Positions 25,035 to 34,633 are shown, counted from the first letter of the stretch. The stretch: 42,190 nucleotides of DNA from an uncultured Bacteroidota bacterium (GCA_902616905.1 CACMUP010000012.1:1-42190); one strand, 5' to 3'. The notes: a model not told the origin generated them from the sequence alone. Numbers and translations are program-made.

Positions 25035-25985
25035 TTAGTTATAGTTCCAGTAATCTTTTTGTTCTTCTTCAGAAGGCGTTTTAAGTGGTCTTACTACTCT
25101 CAAACCAACAAATGGAGCATCAGTATGCCACCATTCACTTTTTGGTATTTGAGGGTCACGCCTTTTCCATTTTTTTGATGATGGGCGTCTAGCCGCAGAT
25201 CGCAACCTATTAGGTGAGTCCATCCAAGAACCACCTCTCACAACTTTGGGATAAATTTTAGTAGGTTTTTGAAAAGGATTTATAATTTCTCCTCTTCTTG
25301 TTCTGTATGCAGTAGGAAGATATTGATCTAATGTCCATTCAGCGACATTCCCGTGCATATCATGAAGGTCCCATTGATTAGGTTTTTTGGTACCTACACG
25401 TTGATATTTTTCATTACTATTTGATTCGTACCATGCATACTGATCTAGATCAGCCGTATCATTCCCGAACGAATAAGCTTGATTACTACCTGCTCTACAG
25501 GCATATTCCCATTCTGCTTCTGTTGGTAAACGATAAAAATGACCGGTCATTGCAGAAAGCCATTCACAAAATTTTACCGCAGCTAATTGAGTCATGCAGA
25601 TGGCTGGGTAACCTTCAATCCCCATACCAAAGCTCATTTCCACATAGGGAGTGGTCGCTCCTGAAACAGCATCTACATCAATTTTAACCTCCGAATTTTG
25701 ATCCTTGGGAATCTGATCATTATCTAATTCTCGTGTTACAAACAGATTGTATAGATCCCAAGTTACTTCATATTTACCCATCCAAAAGTCCTCAATTATA
25801 ACCTCATGCTGTGGACCTTCATCACCAAAATGTCCTTTTTCAGATTTAGGGCTACCCATTAAAAAAGAACCTCCTTTTATAAATACCATATCCATTTCGT
25901 AATCATTAGATATTTTCTCTTTGTATTTTTCTTGACCAAATGCAATAAGTGTCAAAAGAAAAATGTAGAAATAACTTGTTTTCAA
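25035..25985 (-). CDS. SUMF1/formylglycine-generating-enzyme-like secreted protein lacking the active cysteines
   Basis: 316 residues. The start is TTG (25985-25983): an in-frame TAA is four codons upstream, and translation from TTG gives a good Sec signal peptide (MKTSYFYIFLLTLIAFG). The SUMF1 fold is clear: FIKGGSFLMGS, KYEVTWDLYNLF, CEWLSAMTGHFYRLPTEAEW, DMHGNVAEW, VVRGGSWMDSPNRLRSAAR and FVGLRVVRP. The C-terminal third contains no cysteine, whereas copper-dependent formylglycine-generating enzymes need a Cys pair in the GGS...R-x-AAR region. So it is unlikely to activate sulfatases. It is the promoter-proximal gene of the operon with the oxidoreductase and isomerase, and divergent from susC. 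Confidence 0.88.
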   Translation of the reverse strand: MKTSYFYIFLLTLIAFGQEKYKEKISNDYEMDMVFIKGGSFLMGSPKSEKGHFGDEGPQHEVIIEDFWMGKYEVTWDLYNLFVTRELDNDQIPKDQNSEVKIDVDAVSGATTPYVEMSFGMGIEGYPAICMTQLAAVKFCEWLSAMTGHFYRLPTEAEWEYACRAGSNQAYSFGNDTADLDQYAWYESNSNEKYQRVGTKKPNQWDLHDMHGNVAEWTLDQYLPTAYRTRRGEIINPFQKPTKIYPKVVRGGSWMDSPNRLRSAARRPSSKKWKRRDPQIPKSEWWHTDAPFVGLRVVRPLKTPSEEEQKDYWNYN

Positions 25986-26133
25986 TTTTGCTTTTTATAG
26001 AATTTTTTACTTTAAAAAAAAAAGATAAAAATTATATGATTGTTTTCAACAAATAAAAAAAAATATTGATGTTTGTTTATATAATTTTTAGTTTTGTTAG
26101 ACGAGTTTTTCCAAAATATATGTTTTTAATCCA

Positions 26134-26141
26134 TAATTTTG
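26134..26141 (+). promoter_or_regulatory. Bacteroidota -7 element upstream of susC
   Basis: TAATTTTG, an exact TAnnTTTG match, 65 bases before the susC ATG, giving a leader of about 60 bases. No -33 TTTG at standard spacing, as is common for promoters that need an activator. The rest of the 220-base divergent region is very AT-rich with an A10 tract near 26016. Confidence 0.4.
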
Positions 26142-26205
26142 TAAAGATTAAATATTTATATAATTTGCCGGAGAAATTTAAATCATAAACAAAATAAATT
26201 ATCAA

Positions 26206-29200
26206 ATGAAATTAAAAAACTTAATTTATATTACCTTTCTATTGGCTGCAGGGCTTACATCAGCGCAGCAGACGATTCAAGGAAGTGTATCCGATGCAAC
26301 AGGACCCTTACCGGGTGTAAGTGTCCTTGAGAAAGGAACAAGTAATGGAGTGGTTTCTGACTTTGATGGTAACTTTTCAATAACAGTGACCGATAGTGAC
26401 GCCACACTTGTTTTTTCCTACGTAGGTTTTGAAACGCAAGAAGTATCCGCAAGCTCAGATTCTTTTGATATAATTTTATCAGAAGGAACTAACGAACTAG
26501 ATGAAATTGTTGTTACAGGCTATGGTACGCAGAAAAAAGCAACTCTTACAGGTTCAATCGCAACCATCGGAGGAGGTGAACTAGAAAAATCATCATCTCC
26601 AAACTTAGGAACAGCACTTGCGGGTAAAGTAGCTGGTGTTTTTATAGACCAAAATAATGGTGCACCAGGAGCAGATACTCCCGCAGTACGTATTAGAGGT
26701 ACAAACACTTTTAACAACTCATCTGCGCTTGTCGTAATTGACGGTATTCCAGACAGAGCTGGAGGTCTAGCTAGAATTAATCCTGCCGACATAGAAAGTA
26801 TTTCTGTACTTAAGGACGCGTCCGCAGCAATTTATGGTGCGAGAGCCGCGAATGGAGTAATACTTATTACTACTAAAAGAGGAACAGAGGGTAAAGCGAA
26901 GGTTAAAATTACTTCTAACTATGGTTGGCAAAATTTTACTACAACTCCAGACATGTTAACTGGTGCAGAATATATGGATCTTGTCAACCTCTTAAATGTT
27001 TACAAGTTGCCTGTTAATGAGTGGGCTTCCGCAAATGCTGTAAGAGGCCAACCTTTTACTCGTCCTAATGGAGAAGTTTTAAATCCAACCTATTCTACTG
27101 ATCGTATCGAAAATACAAGACTTGGAGCAGATCCTTGGCTTTATCCAGACACTGACTGGATGGAAGAGGTTCAGAGAAAAAATGCACCAACCACTAGACA
27201 AAATGTTCAGGTAACTGGAGGAGACGAAAATGTAAATTATTTGGCTTCTGCTGGTTATTTAAGACAAGACGTAAACTTCAAAAATGCACCTAAAGGATTC
27301 ACTCAATATGATCTTCGTCTTAACTTGGATGCTAAAATCAACGATTTTTTGAGTCTTGATGTCGGTTTATATTCTAGGCAGGAAGAAAACTTAACTTCAA
27401 CAAACCAGCCTCAGGGAGTATTTAATGACTTAGTTCGACAATATCCATGGTTTCCTGCTTATTGGCCAACTGGTGAATTTGGCCCAGATATTGAGAACGG
27501 AAATAATCCAGCCATCAGGGTAACTGATGAGCCAGGTTATAACGACAGAAGTACAAACTTTGTTCAAAGTAATATTGGTCTTAATTTTGATGTTCCCGGT
27601 GTTGAAGGTCTTTTAATTCGTGGAAATATTGCTTATGATAAAATGAATTTTGATCAAAAGGTATGGCAACGTCCATGGGAACTATACACCTGGGATGGAG
27701 TTAATAGAGATTCATCTGGGCTAACAGCTGCGCAAAGAGGTCCTGGTGATCCAAGTCTACAGCAAGATCACACAACTAGAACCGATCTTACAGCCATATT
27801 TAATGCATCTTATGAAAAAGACTTTGGTGATAATTACTTTAAGATCTTAGGAGGAATTACACGAGAGGAAACTAGTATAAGTTTTATGAGAGCTTTCAAA
27901 CGTTTTTTCCTGTCTAATGATCTAGACCAATTAAGTTTTGGAGGGCAAGATGGACAATATAGTCAAGGTACAGGAAGTGAAATTGCTCGTATACACTACT
28001 ACGGCCGTTTAAACTACAACTACAAGGAAAAATATCTTTTGGAAGCAGTTGTTACTTATGACGGTTCTTACACATTCCCTGAAGCAACAAGGTACGGAAC
28101 TTTCCCTGGTATATCAGCGGGTTGGGTTTTATCTAACGAATCCTTTTTTAATGTTGGATTCTTAGATTACTTAAAATTAAAAGGATCTTGGGGACAATTA
28201 GGGAACGATAATGTTGCACCATTTCAATTCTTAGCATCATACGGTTTCTCTGCTACAAGTTTAGGTGATGTTGTGACAACAGCTTTTGAGACTAAAGTCC
28301 CTAATCCAAATATTACTTGGGAGACTCAAACGTCTCAAAATTTTGGTTTCGACTTAAGAGCTTTAAATAGTAAACTTTCACTAGGATTTGAGGTGTTTAC
28401 TAATACAAGAGAGGATATATTGACATTGCCAAATAAAACTTTACCTTCATATAGTGGTATTACACCACCTGCGCAAAATATAGGTGAATTTAGAAATGCT
28501 GGAATAGAGGTAACTGCTGGCTTCAATGGAGAGAGTAGTTCAGGTTTCACATACAATTTTACATTTAACTTCAGTGATTCAAACAATGAGTTAGTGTTTG
28601 TTGATGAGCCTGAATTAGCCGACAGACCATGGCAAAGAGAAACTGGAGGAGAAATTGGAAGACCTCTTCGTTACAGGATGACAGGTATTTTCCGAACACA
28701 AGCCGATATTGACGCAGAAACTTTAGACTATAGTGCTATTGCACCTCTTCTTAGACCTGGAGATGCTAGAGTTGAAGATATCAATGGTGATGGGAAAATT
28801 ACTCCAGCTGACAAAACCCGACTAGGTGGAAGTACTTTTGCCGACACACAGTTTGGACTAAATACAGCGTTAACTTTTAAAAATTTTGACTTGAATATGT
28901 ACTGGAATGGTGCAGCTGGCGGATATAATTCATATGAATGGAGTTTTATGTCTGGAACACTTGCGAATGTCCAGCGTGATGTTTTTGAACGTGCATGGTC
29001 TTTAGATAATCCTGACGCTCCTGCCCCTCGTCTAGCAGATAGAGGTGACCAGTGGTATTCAGGCCAAACAGATTATGCTCTTCTTACAAGAGACTTTATA
29101 AGATTAAAAACTTTAGAATTAGGATATAATTTTAGTGATTCTGTTACAAGTAAGATTAATGCTGAAAGCATACGCCTTTCTGTTACAGGAACAAATTTAG

Positions 29201-29352
29201 TCACCATTACAGATTTCCCATTTGACCCAGAAGTTGTTCAAAATGGTATTAATGTTACTAATACTAGAAATGCGGGTGGAGGAAATGTAAATAACGGTGG
29301 AGCTTATCCACTTTTAAAAACGATAATAACCGGAATACAAATAACCTTTTAA
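26206..29352 (+). CDS. susC: SusC/RagA-family TonB-dependent outer-membrane receptor
   Basis: 1048 residues, normal SusC length. Signal peptide 1-21 (cleavage near TSAQQ); carboxypeptidase-regulatory-like domain about 22-95 (GSVSDATGPLPGVSV, then VSDFDGNFSITV); plug about 100-230 with VVTGYGTQKKATLTGSI; then a 22-strand barrel ending in an aromatic residue (GIQITF). No extra STN signalling domain, so it is unlikely to signal through an anti-sigma factor. It imports glycan oligosaccharides across the outer membrane with its SusD lid. GC content and codon choice are visibly higher than in neighbouring genes, in keeping with strong expression or separate origin. susD follows after 13 bases. Confidence 0.96.
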   Translation: MKLKNLIYITFLLAAGLTSAQQTIQGSVSDATGPLPGVSVLEKGTSNGVVSDFDGNFSITVTDSDATLVFSYVGFETQEVSASSDSFDIILSEGTNELDEIVVTGYGTQKKATLTGSIATIGGGELEKSSSPNLGTALAGKVAGVFIDQNNGAPGADTPAVRIRGTNTFNNSSALVVIDGIPDRAGGLARINPADIESISVLKDASAAIYGARAANGVILITTKRGTEGKAKVKITSNYGWQNFTTTPDMLTGAEYMDLVNLLNVYKLPVNEWASANAVRGQPFTRPNGEVLNPTYSTDRIENTRLGADPWLYPDTDWMEEVQRKNAPTTRQNVQVTGGDENVNYLASAGYLRQDVNFKNAPKGFTQYDLRLNLDAKINDFLSLDVGLYSRQEENLTSTNQPQGVFNDLVRQYPWFPAYWPTGEFGPDIENGNNPAIRVTDEPGYNDRSTNFVQSNIGLNFDVPGVEGLLIRGNIAYDKMNFDQKVWQRPWELYTWDGVNRDSSGLTAAQRGPGDPSLQQDHTTRTDLTAIFNASYEKDFGDNYFKILGGITREETSISFMRAFKRFFLSNDLDQLSFGGQDGQYSQGTGSEIARIHYYGRLNYNYKEKYLLEAVVTYDGSYTFPEATRYGTFPGISAGWVLSNESFFNVGFLDYLKLKGSWGQLGNDNVAPFQFLASYGFSATSLGDVVTTAFETKVPNPNITWETQTSQNFGFDLRALNSKLSLGFEVFTNTREDILTLPNKTLPSYSGITPPAQNIGEFRNAGIEVTAGFNGESSSGFTYNFTFNFSDSNNELVFVDEPELADRPWQRETGGEIGRPLRYRMTGIFRTQADIDAETLDYSAIAPLLRPGDARVEDINGDGKITPADKTRLGGSTFADTQFGLNTALTFKNFDLNMYWNGAAGGYNSYEWSFMSGTLANVQRDVFERAWSLDNPDAPAPRLADRGDQWYSGQTDYALLTRDFIRLKTLELGYNFSDSVTSKINAESIRLSVTGTNLVTITDFPFDPEVVQNGINVTNTRNAGGGNVNNGGAYPLLKTIITGIQITF

Positions 29353-29365
29353 TTAATATATAAAC

Positions 29366-31249
29366 ATGAGAAAAATGAGGAAGACTATAATTAAATGTGC
29401 TGTTGGATTTATGTTTGTTTCGGCAATAATAAGTTGCCAGGATGATTTTTTAAGTACAACGCCATTAAGTGAAATTGCTGAATCTAACGTTTGGTCATCT
29501 GCCAAGCTTGCTGAGGCAGCTGTTCTTGACTTGTACCAAGCTACTTGGGCAGGTACATTAACAAGAGAGGAGACTACTGATGCTTTTACGGATCAAGCAG
29601 TATTTACTCACCCAGGACGTGGTGTAGACGGCTATACTGAAGGAAAAATGAATCCTGCAGGCGGCTACATGGATATGCAATGGATGAGTTGGACCCAACT
29701 TTATCCATTCATAAGAAGTGCTAACATAGCTATTCAAAAACTAACCGCTAACGAGGGTGGTCTAGAAGCTGGACTTACTAAAAGATTACTTGGTGAAGCT
29801 CACTTTATGAGAGGTTATCTCTTTAGCCAATTAATGAGACAATACGGAGGTGTTGTCCTTTTGACTGAGCCACTTACTTTAGAAAGTGAAGCGTCAAACC
29901 CACGTTCAAGTTTTGAAGCTACTGTAAATCAAATTGTATCTGACTTAGATCAAGCTATTTCATTATTGGCAGATGCACCGGCGAGTAAAGCAAGAGCGCA
30001 TGCATTAACAGCCCATGCATTAAAATCTCGAGTACTTACTCATGCAGCAAGTGATTTACATGATCCTACTAAAAATGGTGGAGTTTCTACAATATCTAGC
30101 TACGGTAGTAAAGAACTTATAGGATACACTGGAGGCTCCCAAGAGGCTCGTTGGCAAGCAGCTAAGTCTGCTTCTAAGCTATTATTGGATGCTACATCAG
30201 GATATAAACTAGATTATTCTGCGCCAGCTCCATTTGAAGAAGCTAAGCAGAATTATGAAGATATTTGGTTGCAAGGTGATAAAAACCAAGATTTTATATG
30301 GGGAAGAATGATTGAAGGCTTTGGTTATGGATCAAGGACTTATCCCGGTGGGGATGGTTGGTCTCAGGGACCAGGAATGGTTGCTCTTTATCATGGACCC
30401 AACGGTTATCATGAGTGGGCAGGTACTACTCCTACAGGAGCACTAGCAGATAAATATTCAATGAGTGACGGTACTGCATTCGATTGGGACAATCCTGCAC
30501 ATGCTGCTGATCCATACACAGGACGTGAAGCTCGTTTTTATGCTACATTACTATATGATGGAGCACCCTGGAAAGTTAGAACGAGTGACGTAACCAAGTT
30601 TGATAATTTTAATGAATTGCAAACTGGTTACTATACATTCAGTGACGGAACTATAGTAAATGGTGTAGATACTCGACAAGGCCCAATTGAAGACTGGAAT
30701 GGATCAAGAACCGGTTACTATTTCAAAAAGTTCTCGGACCCTACACTACCCGCTTCGTGGCCGAACAACCTTCAAAAAGTTGATGCTCCATATATACGCT
30801 ATACAGAAGTTTTACTTAACTATGTAGAAGCAAATATTAATCTTGGGGATGAAGGTGAAGCCAAAGCATGGTTGAATAGACTTCGATTTAGAAATGGTTT
30901 GCCTGAGGTTACTGAATCTGGTGCTGCTTTACTTGAGCTATACAAAAGAGAGCGAGATAAAGAACTTGTAAACGAAGATGCTCGATTGTTTGATATGAAA
31001 CGCTGGTTAGAAGGACCTTATTCCCTAGACAAGCAAGTTCAACAAGCATTAATTCAAGGTACTCAAAAAGCAGGTAGTTCAATGACTCCTGCAAATTACA
31101 GGAAGAGTACAGCTGATTTTGACTATAAATACAGACCTACTGATATCGTATTTGAAAATAGGGTATGGAGAGACCAGGTGTATTTCATGCCGATTCCACA
31201 AAACGAAATCGATCGTGATCCATCATTACAGCAAAATCCTGGATACTAA
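29366..31249 (+). CDS. susD: SusD/RagB-family surface glycan-binding lipoprotein
   Basis: 627 residues, somewhat long for SusD. Lipobox AIISC with Cys24, followed by QDDF, consistent with surface export. N-terminal region typical of SusD (FLSTTPLSEIAESNVW); TPR-like helices including LLGEAHFMRGYLFSQLMRQYGG; C-terminal RagB region with YIRYTEVLLNYVEANI and LVNEDARLFDMKRW, ending with FMPIPQNEIDRDPSLQQNPGY, the expected family ending. It forms the lid of the SusC transporter and binds the incoming glycan. A strong terminator follows 22 bases after its stop, so susCD form one transcript. Confidence 0.95.
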   Translation: MRKMRKTIIKCAVGFMFVSAIISCQDDFLSTTPLSEIAESNVWSSAKLAEAAVLDLYQATWAGTLTREETTDAFTDQAVFTHPGRGVDGYTEGKMNPAGGYMDMQWMSWTQLYPFIRSANIAIQKLTANEGGLEAGLTKRLLGEAHFMRGYLFSQLMRQYGGVVLLTEPLTLESEASNPRSSFEATVNQIVSDLDQAISLLADAPASKARAHALTAHALKSRVLTHAASDLHDPTKNGGVSTISSYGSKELIGYTGGSQEARWQAAKSASKLLLDATSGYKLDYSAPAPFEEAKQNYEDIWLQGDKNQDFIWGRMIEGFGYGSRTYPGGDGWSQGPGMVALYHGPNGYHEWAGTTPTGALADKYSMSDGTAFDWDNPAHAADPYTGREARFYATLLYDGAPWKVRTSDVTKFDNFNELQTGYYTFSDGTIVNGVDTRQGPIEDWNGSRTGYYFKKFSDPTLPASWPNNLQKVDAPYIRYTEVLLNYVEANINLGDEGEAKAWLNRLRFRNGLPEVTESGAALLELYKRERDKELVNEDARLFDMKRWLEGPYSLDKQVQQALIQGTQKAGSSMTPANYRKSTADFDYKYRPTDIVFENRVWRDQVYFMPIPQNEIDRDPSLQQNPGY

Positions 31250-31270
31250 TTTTAGGTAACGATTATTAAT

Positions 31271-31308
31271 AAAAAACCCCGCTAAATAGTGGGGTTTTTT
31301 TATTTTTG
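31271..31308 (+). terminator. Rho-independent terminator after susCD, overlapping the next promoter
   Basis: AAAAAACCCCGCT pairs with AGTGGGGTTTTTT (one G-T wobble, 4-base loop) and is followed by more T. Because the stem base is A6/T6 it can act in both directions. Its downstream T-rich tail (31301-31308) also spells the -7 box of the following gene. Confidence 0.9.
31301..31308 (+). promoter_or_regulatory. -7 element for the FG-GAP/UnbV gene
   Basis: TATTTTTG, an exact TAnnTTTG match, ends 16 bases before the ATG at 31325. It lies in the T tail of the susCD terminator. No -33 TTTG is found, since that position falls in the hairpin. If active, the leader would be about 11 bases. Confidence 0.4.
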
Positions 31309-31324
31309 AAAAAAAAACAAGTTC

Positions 31325-34300
31325 ATGAAGAGGATATTTAGAATAACAGTTGTTTTGTTTTTTGTAATGGCCTGTAAATCAGAAATAAAACAGTTCACAA
31401 AACTAAGTCATAAAGATACAGGTATTAATTTTGTCAATAAACTCTTTGAGACTGATACTAAAAATTACTTCACATATCCCTACATGTATTTAGGTGGTGG
31501 GGTAGCTGCAGGAGATTTTAATAATGACGGACTAGAAGATTTATTTTTTACAGGTAATATGGTCCCCAATAAACTCTATTTAAATTTAGGCGATTTTAAT
31601 TTTAAAGATATTAGCGAATCAGCTGGTATCGAAGGAGACAATAGATGGTATTCAGGTATAAGTCTCATTGATATCAACAATGACGGCTTTTTGGATATAT
31701 ATATTGCTGTTGGAGGTGAAAACGAACCAAATAATAATGTACTATACGTGAATAATCAGAATAATACATTTACTGAAAAAGCAAAGCTGTATGGAATAGA
31801 TGACATTGGATATAGCATGCATTCAACATTTTTTGATTATGATAAAGACGGAGATTTAGATTTATATGTTGCAAATTACCCACCTACAAGTTTTACGGCC
31901 CCTGTCGATTACTATAAATATATGATTGATAATCACGAAGATCGGGATTCAGATCATCTTTACCGCAATGATGGAAATCATTTTACTGATGTAACCAAGG
32001 AATCAGGTGTCAATAATTTTGGTTTGAGCCTTGGTGTAGTAGCTTCAGACTTTAATAATGATGGTAATTCTGATATATATATTTCTAATGATTTTAATGC
32101 TCCAGATTTTATGTACATAAATAATGGAGATGGGACTTTTAGTAATGATATTCTAAATTCACTAAAACAAACGTCTTTTTTTGGAATGGGAGTTGATTCT
32201 GCTGATTTTAATAATGATGGTTGGGTTGATATTTTTCAATTAGACATGAATGCTGCAGACAACTTCAGGTCTAAGGCAAATATGTCCTCAATGAATCCGG
32301 AAGTATTTTATCAATCGGTCTCACTTGGTTTGCATCATCAATATATGCAAAACTCTTTGCAATTGAACCAGGGGAATCTAAATGGTTCATCCCCTGCCTT
32401 CAGTAATATCGCACGTTGGAGTGGTGTTTCCTCTACAGACTGGAGTTGGGGAGGGCTTTTTGCTGATTTTGATAATGATGGTTGGAAAGACTTATTTGTT
32501 ACTAATGGGATACGACGTGATGTAAATAATAAAGACTTTTATAACGAGCATCGAGATTTTTTCGATAAAATGGAAAATGATCCTGAATACAAAAACAAAG
32601 AGAAAGAAGTTAAACTATTGTCTTATTTAGAAAAAATGCCCTCTGAAAAGTTAGCAAATTATTTATTTCAAAACCAACAAGAAAAAGGCTTTATCAATAG
32701 AAATACCGAGTGGGGACTGGAAGAAAAAACTTTTTCTAATGGAGTTATTTACAGTGATTTAGATAATGACGGAGATCTTGATCTTGTAGTCAATAACCTA
32801 GAAGATTTTGCTAGTATTTACAAGAATAATACTGTCAATTCAAATTTTATTGGATTTGAACTTAAAGCTGAAAATCAATTTATTCCAATAGGAACAAGAA
32901 TACACGTAAAAGCTGATGGACAATATCAAATGCAGGAGCTAAATCTAAGTAGAGGCTATCTTTCTTCTGTTTCTCCTCGTATACATTTTGGGCTTGGTAA
33001 AATTCAAAAAGTTGATGAAGTAGAGATAGAATGGCCAAACGGATCCAAACAAGTGATAGAAAATTTCCAAGTCAATGCTTACAATAAAATTACATACGAT
33101 GCAAATTCTGCTTCTATTCTAATGGAAAAGGACAGCTCCCCACCTACAAACCAATTCGAAACCATCACAGTAAAGGATCCTTTTATACACAGAGAAAACC
33201 CATATGACGATTTTAAATATGAAATATTATTACCTCACAAAAATTCTACCTTAGGGCCAGCTCTGGCTGTAGGCGACTTAAATAACGACAATAGGGAGGA
33301 TTATATTATTGGGGGTGCAATAGCACAAGCTGCTGGAATTTTTATTCAAAAAGAGAATGGTTCTTTCAAGAGAATTAATGTTCCAATATTTGAGAAAGAT
33401 AAATTTTATGAAGATTTAGGAATTGAAATTTTTGATGCAGATAATGACGGTGACCAGGATATTTATATTGCGAGTGGCGGAAACGAATTTAATGAAGGGT
33501 CGCAAGGCTATGAAGACCGATTTTATGAAAATAAAGGAAATCTTAATTTTGAGAGAAATAAAACCGCTATACCGAATAATAGGATTAGTGGCCTTGAAAT
33601 TTCATCTCATGATTATGACCAAGATGGTGACATCGATCTATTTGTGGGTGGTAGACTGACTCCAAAAAAATACCCATATCCCTCTGATTCAAGAATTTTA
33701 GAAAATAGAAGCTCTTTAGGAAATATTAAATTTGTTGATGTTACCAATGAAAAGAACCAAGTATTGAAAAATATTGGTTTAGTAACCACTTCAGCTTGGA
33801 TTGATATTGACGGTGACATGTGGGATGATCTTGTTGTAACTGGAGAATGGATGTCTTTACGTTTCTTTAAAAATAATAAAGGAAAATCATTCACAGAAAT
33901 TACAAATGAAGTTTTTAAAACTGAACAGCGTGGGTGGTGGAATGATATCAAAAAAGGTGATTTCGATAAAGACGGAGATATGGATCTTATTGTTGGAAAT
34001 CTTGGTTTAAATTATAAATACCAAGCATCAAACGATAAACCTTTTCGAATCTATTTGAACGATTTTGACAAAAATGCAACTTACGATATAGTTTTAAGCT
34101 ATAACTCAGGTAATACTGAATATCCTGTTAGAGGTCGTCAGTGCTCCTCTCAGCAAATGCCAGCCATAAAAGATAAATTCAAAAATTACAATAGTTTTGC
34201 GAGTGCTTCACTAAATGAAATATACACGGATCAAATGTTAAATGAGTCTCTGAAATATGAAATCAAATCTTTCGAAAGTATATATTTACAAAATAATAAT

Positions 34301-34633
34301 GGGAAATTTATTGCTAAACCACTTCCCTATCAAGCACAATTTTCAAATATAAATTCTATAGTTGTAGAGGATGTAGACATTGACGGAAATCTTGATCTAA
34401 TATTAGGAGGTAATCTATATAATGCAGAAGTGGAAACCCCAAGAAATGACGCTAGTTTTGGGCTTTGGCTTAAAGGAGATGGTAATGGAGATTTTGTTAC
34501 CCAAGAACCTAGAGATAGTGGTCTTGTCATGGAAGGAGATGTACGAAACATAGAGCTAATCAATGTTGATGATAAGAGATATCTATTAGTAGCAGCAAAT
34601 AATAAGGCGCTTCAAAAAATTAAAATTAATTAA
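31325..34633 (+). CDS. FG-GAP/VCBS repeat lipoprotein with ASPIC/UnbV domain
   Basis: 1102 residues. Lipobox FFVMAC, Cys17. At least ten, by my reading about fourteen, calcium-loop motifs of the D-x-[DN]-x-D-G-x-x-D type (DFNNDGLEDL, DINNDGFLDI, DYDKDGDLDL and others) define a seven-bladed integrin-like propeller in residues 55-510, an ASPIC/UnbV domain at about 520-590 (IHFGLGKI, WPNGSKQVIENF), and a second propeller from about 630 to the end. Such proteins are common beside susCD in marine Bacteroidota. Likely surface-exposed, calcium-stabilised binding protein working with SusCD; no catalytic residues can be named. Its stop shares one base with the next gene's start. Confidence 0.88.
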   Translation: MKRIFRITVVLFFVMACKSEIKQFTKLSHKDTGINFVNKLFETDTKNYFTYPYMYLGGGVAAGDFNNDGLEDLFFTGNMVPNKLYLNLGDFNFKDISESAGIEGDNRWYSGISLIDINNDGFLDIYIAVGGENEPNNNVLYVNNQNNTFTEKAKLYGIDDIGYSMHSTFFDYDKDGDLDLYVANYPPTSFTAPVDYYKYMIDNHEDRDSDHLYRNDGNHFTDVTKESGVNNFGLSLGVVASDFNNDGNSDIYISNDFNAPDFMYINNGDGTFSNDILNSLKQTSFFGMGVDSADFNNDGWVDIFQLDMNAADNFRSKANMSSMNPEVFYQSVSLGLHHQYMQNSLQLNQGNLNGSSPAFSNIARWSGVSSTDWSWGGLFADFDNDGWKDLFVTNGIRRDVNNKDFYNEHRDFFDKMENDPEYKNKEKEVKLLSYLEKMPSEKLANYLFQNQQEKGFINRNTEWGLEEKTFSNGVIYSDLDNDGDLDLVVNNLEDFASIYKNNTVNSNFIGFELKAENQFIPIGTRIHVKADGQYQMQELNLSRGYLSSVSPRIHFGLGKIQKVDEVEIEWPNGSKQVIENFQVNAYNKITYDANSASILMEKDSSPPTNQFETITVKDPFIHRENPYDDFKYEILLPHKNSTLGPALAVGDLNNDNREDYIIGGAIAQAAGIFIQKENGSFKRINVPIFEKDKFYEDLGIEIFDADNDGDQDIYIASGGNEFNEGSQGYEDRFYENKGNLNFERNKTAIPNNRISGLEISSHDYDQDGDIDLFVGGRLTPKKYPYPSDSRILENRSSLGNIKFVDVTNEKNQVLKNIGLVTTSAWIDIDGDMWDDLVVTGEWMSLRFFKNNKGKSFTEITNEVFKTEQRGWWNDIKKGDFDKDGDMDLIVGNLGLNYKYQASNDKPFRIYLNDFDKNATYDIVLSYNSGNTEYPVRGRQCSSQQMPAIKDKFKNYNSFASASLNEIYTDQMLNESLKYEIKSFESIYLQNNNGKFIAKPLPYQAQFSNINSIVVEDVDIDGNLDLILGGNLYNAEVETPRNDASFGLWLKGDGNGDFVTQEPRDSGLVMEGDVRNIELINVDDKRYLLVAANNKALQKIKIN

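Noticed and set aside
25035-25985. Sulfatase-activating formylglycine-generating enzyme
   Set aside because: No cysteine in the C-terminal active-site region and no sulfatase gene in the window.
26520-26792. A 90-residue antisense gene within susC
   Set aside because: It mirrors the codon pattern of a clear SusC plug domain and has no promoter, ribosome site or recognisable domain.
33613-33951. A 112-residue antisense gene within the FG-GAP gene
   Set aside because: A shadow of repetitive calcium-loop codons; no start signal or domain.
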